Made by a program: the position numbers and the translations under genes
In this document: positions 51,085 to 59,034 of the stretch, one piece after another
Numbering within the stretch: position 1 is the first letter of the stretch
How the letters are laid out: each line of letters starts with the position of its first letter
Assembly: GCA_031430435.1 (NCBI GenBank)
Contig: JANPBM010000118.1
Span: 18,937-82,936, forward strand
Reading direction: 5' to 3'
From: JANNVK01 sp031430435
GTDB lineage: Bacteria; Acidobacteriota; Blastocatellia; Pyrinomonadales; Pyrinomonadaceae
Length of the DNA: 64,000 nucleotides
Notes under the pieces: model-generated
The model's input: only the letters and a program-made list of their open reading frames with translations
Databases searched by the model: none
What the model was told of the DNA's origin: nothing

Positions 51085-51390
51085 TTATTGTTTTTTCTTA
51101 TCTTCAGCTTTTTCTTTTGCTTCATCGGCGGCAGTTTCATTCTTCACTTCGATAACTTTGCCTGTGTAAGCATTGACTAAAACTTCCGTAATTCCGCCTT
51201 TTTTGTTGCGAATATCAAAAGAATAAACCATTTTTCCGTGTTCTTTTTCGAGTTCGGAACTTTGTATTTTGCCGCTTACCCGTTTCATGGCGATTTGTTT
51301 CGCACGTTTCATTCCGATGAACTTTGTTTGGGCTGAAACGCTGATGATTGATAACATTGCGACTAGAAAAATTGCGATTATCTTTTTCAT
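51085..51390 (-). CDS. PepSY-domain periplasmic protein
   Basis: A 101-residue exported protein with signal peptide (MKKIIAIFLVAMLSIISVSA) and one PepSY-like domain: MKRAKQIAMKRVSGKIQSSE, then VYSFDIRNKKGGITEVLVNA and the characteristic end YTGKVIEVKNE. The tail is Lys/Glu rich. PepSY domains are small periplasmic folds linked with peptidase inhibition or sensing. The COG4705-like membrane protein gene begins 3 bases after its stop, so the two are probably cotranscribed and work together at the inner membrane. Confidence 0.85.
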   Translation of the reverse strand: MKKIIAIFLVAMLSIISVSAQTKFIGMKRAKQIAMKRVSGKIQSSELEKEHGKMVYSFDIRNKKGGITEVLVNAYTGKVIEVKNETAADEAKEKAEDKKKQ

Positions 51391-51524
51391 AAAATCTCTC
51401 CAAAAACTAAATTCTCTTGCGAGTAGCTGAACAATAACACGGCAAATAATAAAAAAAAAGTAAATCTGAGATAAATTCTTAGCGAATTAAAATAACAAAA
51501 ATGAAATTTGAGTCGGCACTTAAC

Positions 51525-52049
51525 TTATTTGTTGCGTTTTAACAATTTGATGCGATGATGCGGACGCGAAATTGTCGGCATTTCGTCCGATTTTAAGACG
51601 CTGATCGAGCCGTCGATTTCTAAAACCGCGAGGGCAACATCGGTAATTTCGTCAATTCCGTGTTCGCGCAAGGCTTGCATAATATCTTCGTTCGTAACAT
51701 CTTCCGCCTTGACGTTTTCAGTCGAAACTTGCCCGTTGCGGACTAAAATTGTCGGCGAACCTTCAACGGCTTTTCTAATAAATTTGTTTGAAAACGTTAA
51801 TTTGGCAACTAAAAAATTGACCATCAGCAAGGTTGAAGCGGCGATAATTCCGCCGGTCAGCGAAGTATCGGGACCTGTCATCGCATTTTGCACCGTATTT
51901 GCCAGCAAAATCAGCAAAACCAAATCGAACGGAGTCATTTGTCCGACCTCGCGTTTTCCGCTTAAACGCAAACCGATTAAAACGAAAAAGTAAATAATCA
52001 GCGTTCGCAATCCAATCGTTATAAGTTGAGTCAGGTCGAAATTAAGCAT
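51525..52049 (-). CDS. DUF421 (YetF-like) membrane protein
   Basis: A 174-residue protein with three N-terminal hydrophobic segments (TIGLRTLIIYFFVLIGLRLS; FDLVLLILLANTVQNAM; a third near residues 65-85) and a cytoplasmic domain with GSPTILVRNGQVSTENVKAE and DVALAVLEIDGSISVL. This is the DUF421/YetF family plan: G-x-R-x-x-G-K-R-x-x-G-x-M-T-P-F-D-x-V-x-L-I-L-L at the front. Bacillus relatives were linked to spore-germination and stress roles, but the biochemical function is not known. Its ATG lies 1 base after the phosphoesterase stop, so it ends a tightly packed operon. Confidence 0.88.
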   Translation of the reverse strand: MLNFDLTQLITIGLRTLIIYFFVLIGLRLSGKREVGQMTPFDLVLLILLANTVQNAMTGPDTSLTGGIIAASTLLMVNFLVAKLTFSNKFIRKAVEGSPTILVRNGQVSTENVKAEDVTNEDIMQALREHGIDEITDVALAVLEIDGSISVLKSDEMPTISRPHHRIKLLKRNK

Positions 52050-52050
52050 A

Positions 52051-52689
52051 TTAAATCTCGATAATTATCGGCGGTTGCGTCGGATTATATTCTTCGTCGC
52101 AGGTTGAAGCATTGACAAATTTTACGCCGAATTGTTCGGTTTGTCCGTAACCGCAATGAATATGCCCGAAAATATGGAGTTTCGGTTTGACGGTTTCAAC
52201 GACTTTTCGCAATTCTTCGCAACCTGTATTTTCGACAAAATACTTGCGCGGAACTTCGTCCAAAATACCGAACGGCGGACCGTGTGTGATTAAAATATCG
52301 GTGTCGGGCGGAATCAGTTTCCACTTTTCGGCAAGTTCCGCGCCGCGATTCAGATTAAATGCCCAATCGTAAAACCTCGGTTGCCAAGGACTTCCGTAAA
52401 TCTTCAAACCTTCGATTTCAACAAACGAATCTTGCAGATAAATACAGTTCGGAAAAAATAACTCGATAACTTTAGGGTCTAAACCATCGTCTTCAAAGAA
52501 AAAATCGTGGTTTCCGGCAATAAAAATTTTATATTTATGCGGCAGGTTTGAAAACCATGCTCCGAATTTCTCGATTTCGTCGGGAGTTCCGCGAGTCGTT
52601 GAATCGCCCGCGTGAATCAAAATATCGCCGTCGGGAACAGCGATATTTTCGTTGCAATTATGCGTATCTGAAATGCAGATAATTTTCAC
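52051..52689 (-). CDS. Metallophosphoesterase
   Basis: Calcineurin-like phosphoesterase of 212 residues. Metal-site blocks: CISDTHNCNE (D-x-H), ILIHAGDSTT (G-D), IAGNHDFFFED (G-N-H-D), ILITHGPPFG (T-H-G-P-P) and FGHIHCGYG (G-H-x-H). The order and the T-H-G-P-P block fit the family of cytoplasmic phosphoesterases close to MPPED1/2 and UDG-linked enzymes. I choose the GTG at 52687-52689 as start since no ATG fits; an upstream TTG at 52734 would overlap the saccharopine-dehydrogenase-like gene by 23 bases. Substrate unknown. Confidence 0.85.
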   Translation of the reverse strand: MKIICISDTHNCNENIAVPDGDILIHAGDSTTRGTPDEIEKFGAWFSNLPHKYKIFIAGNHDFFFEDDGLDPKVIELFFPNCIYLQDSFVEIEGLKIYGSPWQPRFYDWAFNLNRGAELAEKWKLIPPDTDILITHGPPFGILDEVPRKYFVENTGCEELRKVVETVKPKLHIFGHIHCGYGQTEQFGVKFVNASTCDEEYNPTQPPIIIEI

Positions 52690-52711
52690 GTTGGTATTTT
52701 TAGCGAACCGA

Positions 52712-53827
52712 TTATTTATATATTTCTTTGACAAACTTGCCGTTCAAAAACTCGGTCGGGTCAATTTGGCTTTGCAAAATCACGCCTTTGTATTTGCCGG
52801 TCATCAGCATCATCGCGGATTCCAAAAGCGGCACGGCAGTCGTTGTTTGAATCGCCCGAAGTTTGTGTCCGTTGATTTCAAGCGGTTCAACGAAGAAAGA
52901 TTTTTCGAGCATTCGGCGCGTTCCTTTGTCGTCGAAGCCGTCGACCGAAGCGTGAACAAGTACAAAATCGTCTTCGACCGCAGGGATTTCGCGTAAAAAC
53001 TGTTCTAAAACTTTTTCGGCATCACCGTTGTTTCGGGCAATCACTTTTTCGGCGTAATCGTAATGCCCCGAATGCCGTAACGTTTTATAATCCAACGCTT
53101 TAGCTTTATTTTGAAAATAATCGGGCAAATCCGCCGCACCGCCCGAAGTCAAATCCGCTTCGTAAGCTCGACCGCCGACAATAATCGTTTCACGTTCGGA
53201 AAGCGCGGGCAATTCGGTGATTTTTCCGGCGCGGATAACCCGCGAATGTTTGACGTATTCGGTTGCCACGCCAATCGGTGACCAAGTGAAACCGTAAAAA
53301 TGCGGACTGTGCGCGTTTGCCGTCAAAGCGCCGACTTTCATCGCAATCCGCTCCACATTTTCAACGTTAAATTGTTGTGCAAATTGATTATAAAGCGACA
53401 TCGCCAAAACGTTGATAAAACCCGGAGCAAGTCCTGTTTGCAAAATAAAACCTGTTTCCGCGTCTTTCGCCAACGCCGTAATCGCATCGGTTTCGGCAAC
53501 GTATTCGGTCAGATTTGCATAGTGCATTTTGAAATCTTTGGCAAATCGAGCCATTCGCGGAGCTTGTCCGCCGGGCGAACAATCAAGCAGACAATCACAA
53601 CCTTCAAACGCCGTTTTCATCGCCTCGTTTATTCCGTCAAACGACATTAAAACCGTTTCGATTTTTGTTTGTTTACTCGAATCTTGCAATACAAAGTCTT
53701 TTGCTTTCAACAAATTAGCTTCGCTGACATCGCCGAGAAAAATCTCGATATTAACGTCTGACCATTCGCGCAACAACAATGCCGCTGCTTCACCGATTCC
53801 GCCCGAACCCGAGATAAAAATTTTCAT
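52712..53827 (-). CDS. Saccharopine dehydrogenase-like NAD(P)-binding protein
   Basis: A 371-residue oxidoreductase with an N-terminal Rossmann fold (MKIFISGSGGIGEAAALLL; G-x-G-x-x-G) and the saccharopine-dehydrogenase layout: DVSEANLLKA, CDCLLDCSPGG and ETGFILQTGLAPGFIN, the last being the typical G-x-x-P-G hinge. The C-terminal domain (FVLVHASVDGFDDKGTRRML) is the substrate domain. True lysine-pathway enzymes and lysine/carboxynorspermidine-type relatives share this fold, so the reaction is undecided. It lies 4 bases after the small hypothetical gene 53832-54164 and is part of a five-gene operon with it. Confidence 0.85.
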   Translation of the reverse strand: MKIFISGSGGIGEAAALLLREWSDVNIEIFLGDVSEANLLKAKDFVLQDSSKQTKIETVLMSFDGINEAMKTAFEGCDCLLDCSPGGQAPRMARFAKDFKMHYANLTEYVAETDAITALAKDAETGFILQTGLAPGFINVLAMSLYNQFAQQFNVENVERIAMKVGALTANAHSPHFYGFTWSPIGVATEYVKHSRVIRAGKITELPALSERETIIVGGRAYEADLTSGGAADLPDYFQNKAKALDYKTLRHSGHYDYAEKVIARNNGDAEKVLEQFLREIPAVEDDFVLVHASVDGFDDKGTRRMLEKSFFVEPLEINGHKLRAIQTTTAVPLLESAMMLMTGKYKGVILQSQIDPTEFLNGKFVKEIYK

Positions 53828-53831
53828 ATAA

Positions 53832-54164
53832 TTATAAATTCAACGTTTTCATCAAACGCGCTTCAATTTCCATTCGTGCTTCTTCACGCACTTCTTCTTC
53901 GTCTTCGCCGTCGAAAACTTCGACCAAAGCATACGGGGTTTCGCTTAAATGTCGCAATTCCCACGCTTCGTTACCCGTCGCCGCCGGACGCGAAAACCAC
54001 GCCGCATCAACTTTTGATTCGACGATTTCCGTTTCGCCGAACAAAGTTATTAAATCCGGCGATAATTTTATTTTCGATTTAACGCAAAGTAAAACACGGC
54101 GTAAATTCCAACCGTGTTTTTGGTAAAGTGATAATATTCCTTTAATTTGCTCGGCGTTTATCAT
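53832..54164 (-). CDS. Hypothetical acidic protein
   Basis: A 110-residue soluble protein starting at the ATG at 54162-54164, which overlaps the stop of the lipoprotein gene by 4 bases (ATGA type). It reads LSLYQKHGWNLRRVLLCV, then AWFSRPAATGNEAWELRHL and LVEVFDGEDEEEVREEARME, ending in a helix. No family recognised. Tight spacing on both sides makes coexpression with the lipoprotein and the saccharopine-dehydrogenase-like gene likely. The strongly acidic C-terminal helix suggests a binding or regulatory role only in the loosest sense. Confidence 0.75.
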   Translation of the reverse strand: MINAEQIKGILSLYQKHGWNLRRVLLCVKSKIKLSPDLITLFGETEIVESKVDAAWFSRPAATGNEAWELRHLSETPYALVEVFDGEDEEEVREEARMEIEARLMKTLNL

Positions 54165-54805
54165 TTCTTTCCGTTTTTGAAAGTATCTTTTTGCGGAATC
54201 GGATCGGTCGAAGCCGAAGTGTTGCCGTTGGTGTTCGCAATCGGAATCAGGTTGTTTCCGCTGCTTGTATTTGCGGCTTGTTGCTCTTTAATCGATTGAC
54301 CTGTGCCGGGCGTTTTGAATGTTCCGCCGAAAACGTCTCCGACCGCAATTTTCCAACCGTCGGTTTCTTTGACATAGTTTGTGTCTTCCCACTTTTGCTC
54401 TTTTGTTACCCAAACTTCGACTGCTCCAAACTCGTCTTTGATTCGCTCGTCACGCATATCGGGCAGTTTGTCGGTAATCGTCGAAGCGTAAAGTCCGTTT
54501 TTCAAAATCTGCTCAAGTGTTTGTTTCGATTGCGCGGCGGCACCTTCGGCAAATTTCAAGGTTGCCGCCGACATCATTTTTTTGATGCTTTCCGAATCTT
54601 CTGCTCTGACTGCTTTGAACAACATTTTATATGCTTCCATCGGCGATTGCGCGTTGCCGACATCAACTTTCTCTTTCGGAGTTGCAACGGTTGGAGCGTT
54701 GGAATTCACGCCTTTTGAGTCGGCGGGTTTACACGAAAACGCAAAAGCAATCACGGCAAGCAACAAAATCAGACCAATTATTCGATAAAAGATTGTAAAT
54801 TTCAT
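54161..54805 (-). CDS. Lipoprotein with NTF2-like (DUF4878-type) domain
   Basis: A 214-residue product from the ATG at 54803-54805. N-terminal hydrophobic segment with lipobox LLLAVIAFAFSCKPADS (Cys near residue 19), then a domain SPMEAYKMLFKAVRAEDSES ... WEDTNYVKETDGWKIAVGD that follows the NTF2-like / DUF4878 pattern (P-x-x-A-x-x-x-x-x-A-x-x-x-x-D then W-K-I). The tail is Asn/Ser/Thr rich with ANTNGNTSAST. First gene of the operon reading down to the DUF421 gene. Divergent from the M15-like gene at 54862 with a 56-base gap, so the two promoters must overlap. Confidence 0.8.
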   Translation of the reverse strand: MKFTIFYRIIGLILLLAVIAFAFSCKPADSKGVNSNAPTVATPKEKVDVGNAQSPMEAYKMLFKAVRAEDSESIKKMMSAATLKFAEGAAAQSKQTLEQILKNGLYASTITDKLPDMRDERIKDEFGAVEVWVTKEQKWEDTNYVKETDGWKIAVGDVFGGTFKTPGTGQSIKEQQAANTSSGNNLIPIANTNGNTSASTDPIPQKDTFKNGKK

Positions 54806-54861
54806 AATAAAGGTAACTTTACATTTACTTATTGAAAAGTTCAATTTATTATCGTTGAAAG

Positions 54862-55854
54862 ATGGAAAAAACCGGAATATATTTTATTATTGTCCTAACC
54901 GTTTCGATATTTGCGGCGTGTACCGATTCGCCGCGCGAAAAAAAGAGCAAAATCCCCGAAAGCTCAAGTGAAACAACTGTAACCAATTCTAAAATCAACG
55001 AAACAAAAGTGGAAACTTCAACCGCAAAAGTTGAAAAGTCCGAGGAAAAAATGAATTCAAGCGCACCCGAAAAGGATAAACGCAGTCAGTACTTCAAAAC
55101 TTTGGACGCGGCGTTAGCCAAAAGAAACTCGAATCTCGCCGCTCTTTGCGATGAATCCGATGCGGTTTCAAAACGTATTCTGCACGAATACGGAGCGATT
55201 TTTATCGCCGACGAAAAAGTGATTGCTCCGCCTGTCTGTATGTTTACAAACACGGACGAAGTAAATAATTTTCAGGCAAAAACGCAAATTGCGGGCGAAC
55301 AAGTCGGCGGCGCGAAAATCGAATTGCAGGCAAACGCGATGAAAGCATATTTGGAAGCTCGGGCGGAAGCGAAAACAAACGGCTTGGATATAAAGCCGAA
55401 AGACGGCGCCGAAGCTGCTCGGCGAGGTTTCGACGACACGCTTAGATTATGGAAATCGAGAGTCGATCCGGCGTGCGAACATTGGATTGTAAAAGGGAAG
55501 TTGACGCGCGAACAAGCCGATAAATTAAAGTCTCTGCCGATAAAAGACCAAGTTCGAGAAGTGTTGGAATACGAAAGAAGCGGCATTTATTTCAACACCT
55601 TTTTCAATAATTCAATACTTTATTCGGTTGCCGCCCCGGGAACTTCGCAGCATCTTTCAATGCTGGCGTTGGACGTGGAAGAGTTTTCCGATATAAAAGT
55701 CAGACGAATTATGGCAAATCACGGTTGGTTTCGCACTGTCCAAAACGATTCGCCGCATTTTACTTTTCTCGGTAAAAAAGAAAGTGAATTGGAAAGTTTA
55801 GGTTTGAAAAAAGTTGAAAATAAAGACGGAGAATTTTGGATTCCGAACGTTTAG
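54862..55854 (+). CDS. M15-like (D-Ala-D-Ala carboxypeptidase-related) lipoprotein, paralogue of 30566-31474
   Basis: A 330-residue exported protein; signal peptide ends in a lipobox (TVSIFAACTDS). After a Lys/Glu/Thr-rich linker comes the domain shared with 30566-31474: IFIADEKVIAPPVCMFTNTD, ELQANAMKAYLEARAEAKTN, then SVAAPGTSQHLSMLALDVEE, RIMANHGWFRTV and DSPHFTFLG. The His, Asp and His expected for M15 zinc binding line up in both copies. Two zinc-ribbon membrane protein genes follow on the same strand (55929 and 56901), as two flank the other copy. A role in peptidoglycan trimming or sensing is likely but unproven. Confidence 0.8.
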   Translation: MEKTGIYFIIVLTVSIFAACTDSPREKKSKIPESSSETTVTNSKINETKVETSTAKVEKSEEKMNSSAPEKDKRSQYFKTLDAALAKRNSNLAALCDESDAVSKRILHEYGAIFIADEKVIAPPVCMFTNTDEVNNFQAKTQIAGEQVGGAKIELQANAMKAYLEARAEAKTNGLDIKPKDGAEAARRGFDDTLRLWKSRVDPACEHWIVKGKLTREQADKLKSLPIKDQVREVLEYERSGIYFNTFFNNSILYSVAAPGTSQHLSMLALDVEEFSDIKVRRIMANHGWFRTVQNDSPHFTFLGKKESELESLGLKKVENKDGEFWIPNV

Positions 55855-55928
55855 AATTTATCCGTCGTCGGATCGATTCATTGTTTAATTTCGATGAATC
55901 AACGAATAAATAAATCGATTACAACATT

Positions 55929-56810
55929 ATGAAACACTGCCCGAATTGTCGCTCGAATTATACTGATGATAACTTGCAATTTTGTTTGCAGGACGGCACC
56001 CAACTGGTTGCGGACGAACCCGAAACCGTGATGCGAAATCCGATGCGAATCGAGTTGAATCAACCGCCGTCGTCGCCGAGTTTTTCACAGCCGCCAACAA
56101 CTTTCCAAACGCAACCGACACCCGAACCGGCAAAGTCGAAAACAGGTTTAATCGTTTTGGGAACGGCACTCGCCACATTTTTGCTTTTGGGTTTGGCAGG
56201 CATCGGAACTTGGGTGTTTTTATCTAAACAAACGCCGCAAGTTGTTCAAAACACGAACGTTAATGCAAATTCAAACACAACTGTCGCGAACGTAAACACA
56301 AACATCGCCAACCTTGCGAACGTAAATACAGTAGCAACCGCGAATGTCAATGTTGTCGCGCCGACACCGAAACCGACGCTCAAACCGGCAGAGCTTTCTG
56401 CCGTTAAAAAAGAAGTCGAAGGCTCGATTACAAATTGGAAAGAAGCCGCCGAAGGCTTTGATTTGGAAGGAAACGTCAATAGTTATGCCGACACGGTTGA
56501 CTATTACAAAGGCGGCAAAATCTCGCGGGCAAAGGTCAAAGCAAACAAACAACCCGCGTATGACAAATACGATACAATCAGCGTAACTGTTACAAATATG
56601 AAGGTTACGCCTGACCCAAGCGGCGAAAAAGTTACGGCTGTGTTTGATAAAGAGTGGAATTTTGCCAATGCCGAAAAAGTAAATCGCGGACAAGTTCAGC
56701 AACAATTAACGTTTACCAAAGTGAACGGAAAGTGGAAAATTTCCGCCGAAAAAGATTTGAAAGTTTATTGGGCGGAAAAAGGCGACAACAACGACGACGG
56801 CGATTATTAG
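55929..56810 (+). CDS. Zinc-ribbon membrane protein with NTF2-like C-terminal domain
   Basis: A 293-residue member of the same architecture as 20713 and 56901. Head MKHCPNCRSNYTDDNLQFC followed by L-Q-D-G-T; Pro/Gln linker; transmembrane helix at about residues 75-98 (LIVLGTALATFLLLGLAGIG); an Asn/Val/Thr-rich spacer (NVNANSNTTVANVNTNIANL) with degenerate NVN repeats; then the outer NTF2-like domain (KKEVEGSITNWKEAAEGFDL ... GQVQQQLTFTKVNGKWKI). The spacer could be a flexible stalk. Likely same transcript as the M15-like gene 74 bases upstream. Confidence 0.83.
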   Translation: MKHCPNCRSNYTDDNLQFCLQDGTQLVADEPETVMRNPMRIELNQPPSSPSFSQPPTTFQTQPTPEPAKSKTGLIVLGTALATFLLLGLAGIGTWVFLSKQTPQVVQNTNVNANSNTTVANVNTNIANLANVNTVATANVNVVAPTPKPTLKPAELSAVKKEVEGSITNWKEAAEGFDLEGNVNSYADTVDYYKGGKISRAKVKANKQPAYDKYDTISVTVTNMKVTPDPSGEKVTAVFDKEWNFANAEKVNRGQVQQQLTFTKVNGKWKISAEKDLKVYWAEKGDNNDDGDY

Positions 56811-56900
56811 AGCCGAAACTGTGAGGTTAAAGGCACAGTAAAAATTATTCGCGGTTGTTTTGAAATAAATTCGTTTTTCAATTAAAATCAGCCTTAAGAA

Positions 56901-57713
56901 ATGAAAATCTGCCCTAAATGTCGATCAACTTTTACTGACGAAACGCTGAATTTCTGCCTGTCGGACGGTGAAACTTTGGTTGTTTCCGAGGTTTTCGATT
57001 CAGTCGATTTTGTGTACAACGAAGATAAAACCATTGTCGATGCAAATTTTCAAACTCCGCTGACATTTCATCAAACAAACCCGAATTCGACTACGCCGAC
57101 ACTCGAATTTTCAAAACAATTTGCACAGCTTTTACCCGTAAATCCAAAGCCGAATCGGGGTTTGCCGATTTTTTTACTTGCAATTCTCGGACTTGGAACG
57201 GTCGTTGGTTTTTACTTTTATTTCAAAGAAGATAAGTCTGTCAATTCAACCGTAAAAGAAGTCAGCCAACCGACAAATCGCCCGCTTGCTAATCTTTCAA
57301 TCGAACAGCAAAGCCAACTTAACAAAGAAGTTACGGAGTTTTTAGAGTCGTGGAAAATTTCAATCGAGAAAAAAGATATGGATTCGCATCTGAAACATTA
57401 CTCGAATAATATCGAAATGTTTTACAAAGACGGCGGTGTTGACCGTAATTTTGTCAAGGCAATTCGCCAAAAAGCGTTGGACAACTATGTTACTTTAGAG
57501 ATAAAAATCGATAATTTGAAAGTTTTGCCTGAAAACGGCGACTCTATTTACGCAATTTTCGATAAAACTTGGACATTCAAAAACAGTGTCAAAACAACAA
57601 CCGGACAAGTCCAACAGGAATTGCACATCGTTAAAAAAGACGGTAAATTACAAATTATCGGCGAAAAAGATTTGAAAGTTTATTTTATCAACAACCGCGA
57701 AAGTTCAAATTAA
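56901..57713 (+). CDS. Zinc-ribbon membrane protein with NTF2-like C-terminal domain
   Basis: A 270-residue protein closely related to the preceding gene. Head MKICPKCRSTFTDETLNFC then L-S-D-G-E; transmembrane helix near residues 90-107 (GLPIFLLAILGLGTVVGFYF); outer domain LNKEVTEFLESWKISIEKKD ... TGQVQQELHIVKKDGKLQI, ending EKDLKVYFIN, against EKDLKVYWAE in the neighbour. The two outer domains are therefore a tandem duplication. The GNAT gene starts 5 bases after its stop, so it is probably read on the same mRNA. Confidence 0.83.
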   Translation: MKICPKCRSTFTDETLNFCLSDGETLVVSEVFDSVDFVYNEDKTIVDANFQTPLTFHQTNPNSTTPTLEFSKQFAQLLPVNPKPNRGLPIFLLAILGLGTVVGFYFYFKEDKSVNSTVKEVSQPTNRPLANLSIEQQSQLNKEVTEFLESWKISIEKKDMDSHLKHYSNNIEMFYKDGGVDRNFVKAIRQKALDNYVTLEIKIDNLKVLPENGDSIYAIFDKTWTFKNSVKTTTGQVQQELHIVKKDGKLQIIGEKDLKVYFINNRESSN

Positions 57714-57718
57714 CACCA

Positions 57719-58180
57719 ATGAAGATTAACATTCGAAGTGCTTCAAACAAAGATTGCGAGCGAGTTAAATCGCTTATTTACAACGTTTTGCGTGAATATG
57801 GTTTGCAGCCTGAGCCGCACGGAACCGATATTGATTTGAACGACATCGAGTCAAATTATATAAATCGCGGCGGTATTTTTGAATTATTGGAAGACGAACA
57901 CGGCAACTTATGCGGCACCGTCGGACTTTATCCGATGAACGAAAAAACGGTGGAATTGCGTAAAATGTATTTTACGAAAGATTTACGCGGACAAGGTTTC
58001 GGCAGTAAAACTCTGCGACGAATGATTGAAAAAGCGAAAGTTTCAGGTTTCAAGCGAATTTATTTGGAAACCGCAACTCCGCTCACGGAAGCGATTCATC
58101 TTTACGAAAAATTCGGTTTCAAACCGACCTGCGAAATTCATTCACCGCGTTGCGATCACGCTTACGAACTTGCAGTTTGA
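57719..58180 (+). CDS. GNAT-family N-acetyltransferase
   Basis: A 153-residue acetyl-CoA-dependent transferase. The acetyl-CoA binding motif is LRKMYFTKDLRGQGFGSKTL (R-x-x-G-x-G pattern), preceded by the strand LCGTVGLYPMNE and followed by IYLETATPLTEAIHLYEKFG, the conserved motif B of GNATs. Length is that of a single domain. The substrate is not predictable. Its last 19 bases overlap the end of the opposite-strand pssA gene, so antisense interference between the two is possible. Confidence 0.9.
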   Translation: MKINIRSASNKDCERVKSLIYNVLREYGLQPEPHGTDIDLNDIESNYINRGGIFELLEDEHGNLCGTVGLYPMNEKTVELRKMYFTKDLRGQGFGSKTLRRMIEKAKVSGFKRIYLETATPLTEAIHLYEKFGFKPTCEIHSPRCDHAYELAV

Positions 58181-59028
58181 CTTCTAAACCTTGACGATAC
58201 AAGGTTTACGATGTACCACAAAATTCCGTGAGAAACGTAAATAAATGAAACTCCAAACAAAACATACCGCGAATAAAGCCACATCGACATTCCGATTGCG
58301 GCAATCAACAAAATAAAATAAATACTTCGTTTTCCGCTTCCGGCTGTTTTAAAGCTCGAATATCTGACGGTGCTGACCATCAAAAGCCCTAAAACGGCGG
58401 CTAAAATTATCAATAAAACCGCATAAATTTCGCCTGTTTGTTTGTCGTAAAAGTGCAGCGACATCGGCGTAAAATGAACAATCGAAGCAATCAAACCTGC
58501 GGCGGGCGGAATCGGCAAACCGATGAAATTTTTCTTATCGGCTTTTTGCGTGCCTTCCGCAATCACTCGCGGACGCAAACTTTGCAAGTTAAAACGCGCC
58601 AATCTGAATGTTCCGCACATCAAATACATAAATAAAACAAACACGCCGAGTCCGTGAATAGAACTTTCTTCGGGCAAAACCGCACCGATTCCCCACGCAT
58701 AAAGCAAAATTGTCGGTGCAATCCCAAACGTCAAAACGTCTGCCAACGAATCGAGCTGAACGCCGATTTCCGTCGTCGTGTTCGTCATGCGGGCAACGCG
58801 ACCGTCGAGCGTATCGAACAAAATCGCAAATCCGATGGCTTTCGCGGCGTAATCGAAATAAATCGCGGCTTGTTCGGGGTTGATTGTGATGATTTGAAAA
58901 CCGCGCAGGGAAGCCAAAACTGCCAAAAATCCCATTCCGATATTTGCCGCCGTAAATGCGGACGGAATCAGATAAAGACCTTTTCGCAAGCCTTTGTGTT
59001 CGGTTTTAACTTGTTCGTTTTCAGCCAT
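58162..59028 (-). CDS. pssA: CDP-diacylglycerol-serine O-phosphatidyltransferase
   Basis: Integral membrane enzyme joining CDP-diacylglycerol and serine to phosphatidylserine. The CDP-alcohol phosphotransferase motif DG-x2-AR-x8-G-x3-D-x3-D is complete (DGRVARMTN ... GVQLDSLAD, residues about 75-97). About eight hydrophobic segments over 288 residues. It begins 6 bases after the psd stop, so phosphatidylserine made here can be decarboxylated by the coexpressed enzyme to phosphatidylethanolamine. The two-gene order psd-pssA is common in many phyla. Overlaps the convergent GNAT gene by 19 bases. Confidence 0.93.
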   Translation of the reverse strand: MAENEQVKTEHKGLRKGLYLIPSAFTAANIGMGFLAVLASLRGFQIITINPEQAAIYFDYAAKAIGFAILFDTLDGRVARMTNTTTEIGVQLDSLADVLTFGIAPTILLYAWGIGAVLPEESSIHGLGVFVLFMYLMCGTFRLARFNLQSLRPRVIAEGTQKADKKNFIGLPIPPAAGLIASIVHFTPMSLHFYDKQTGEIYAVLLIILAAVLGLLMVSTVRYSSFKTAGSGKRSIYFILLIAAIGMSMWLYSRYVLFGVSFIYVSHGILWYIVNLVSSRFRSQTASS

Positions 59029-59034
59029 TTAACT

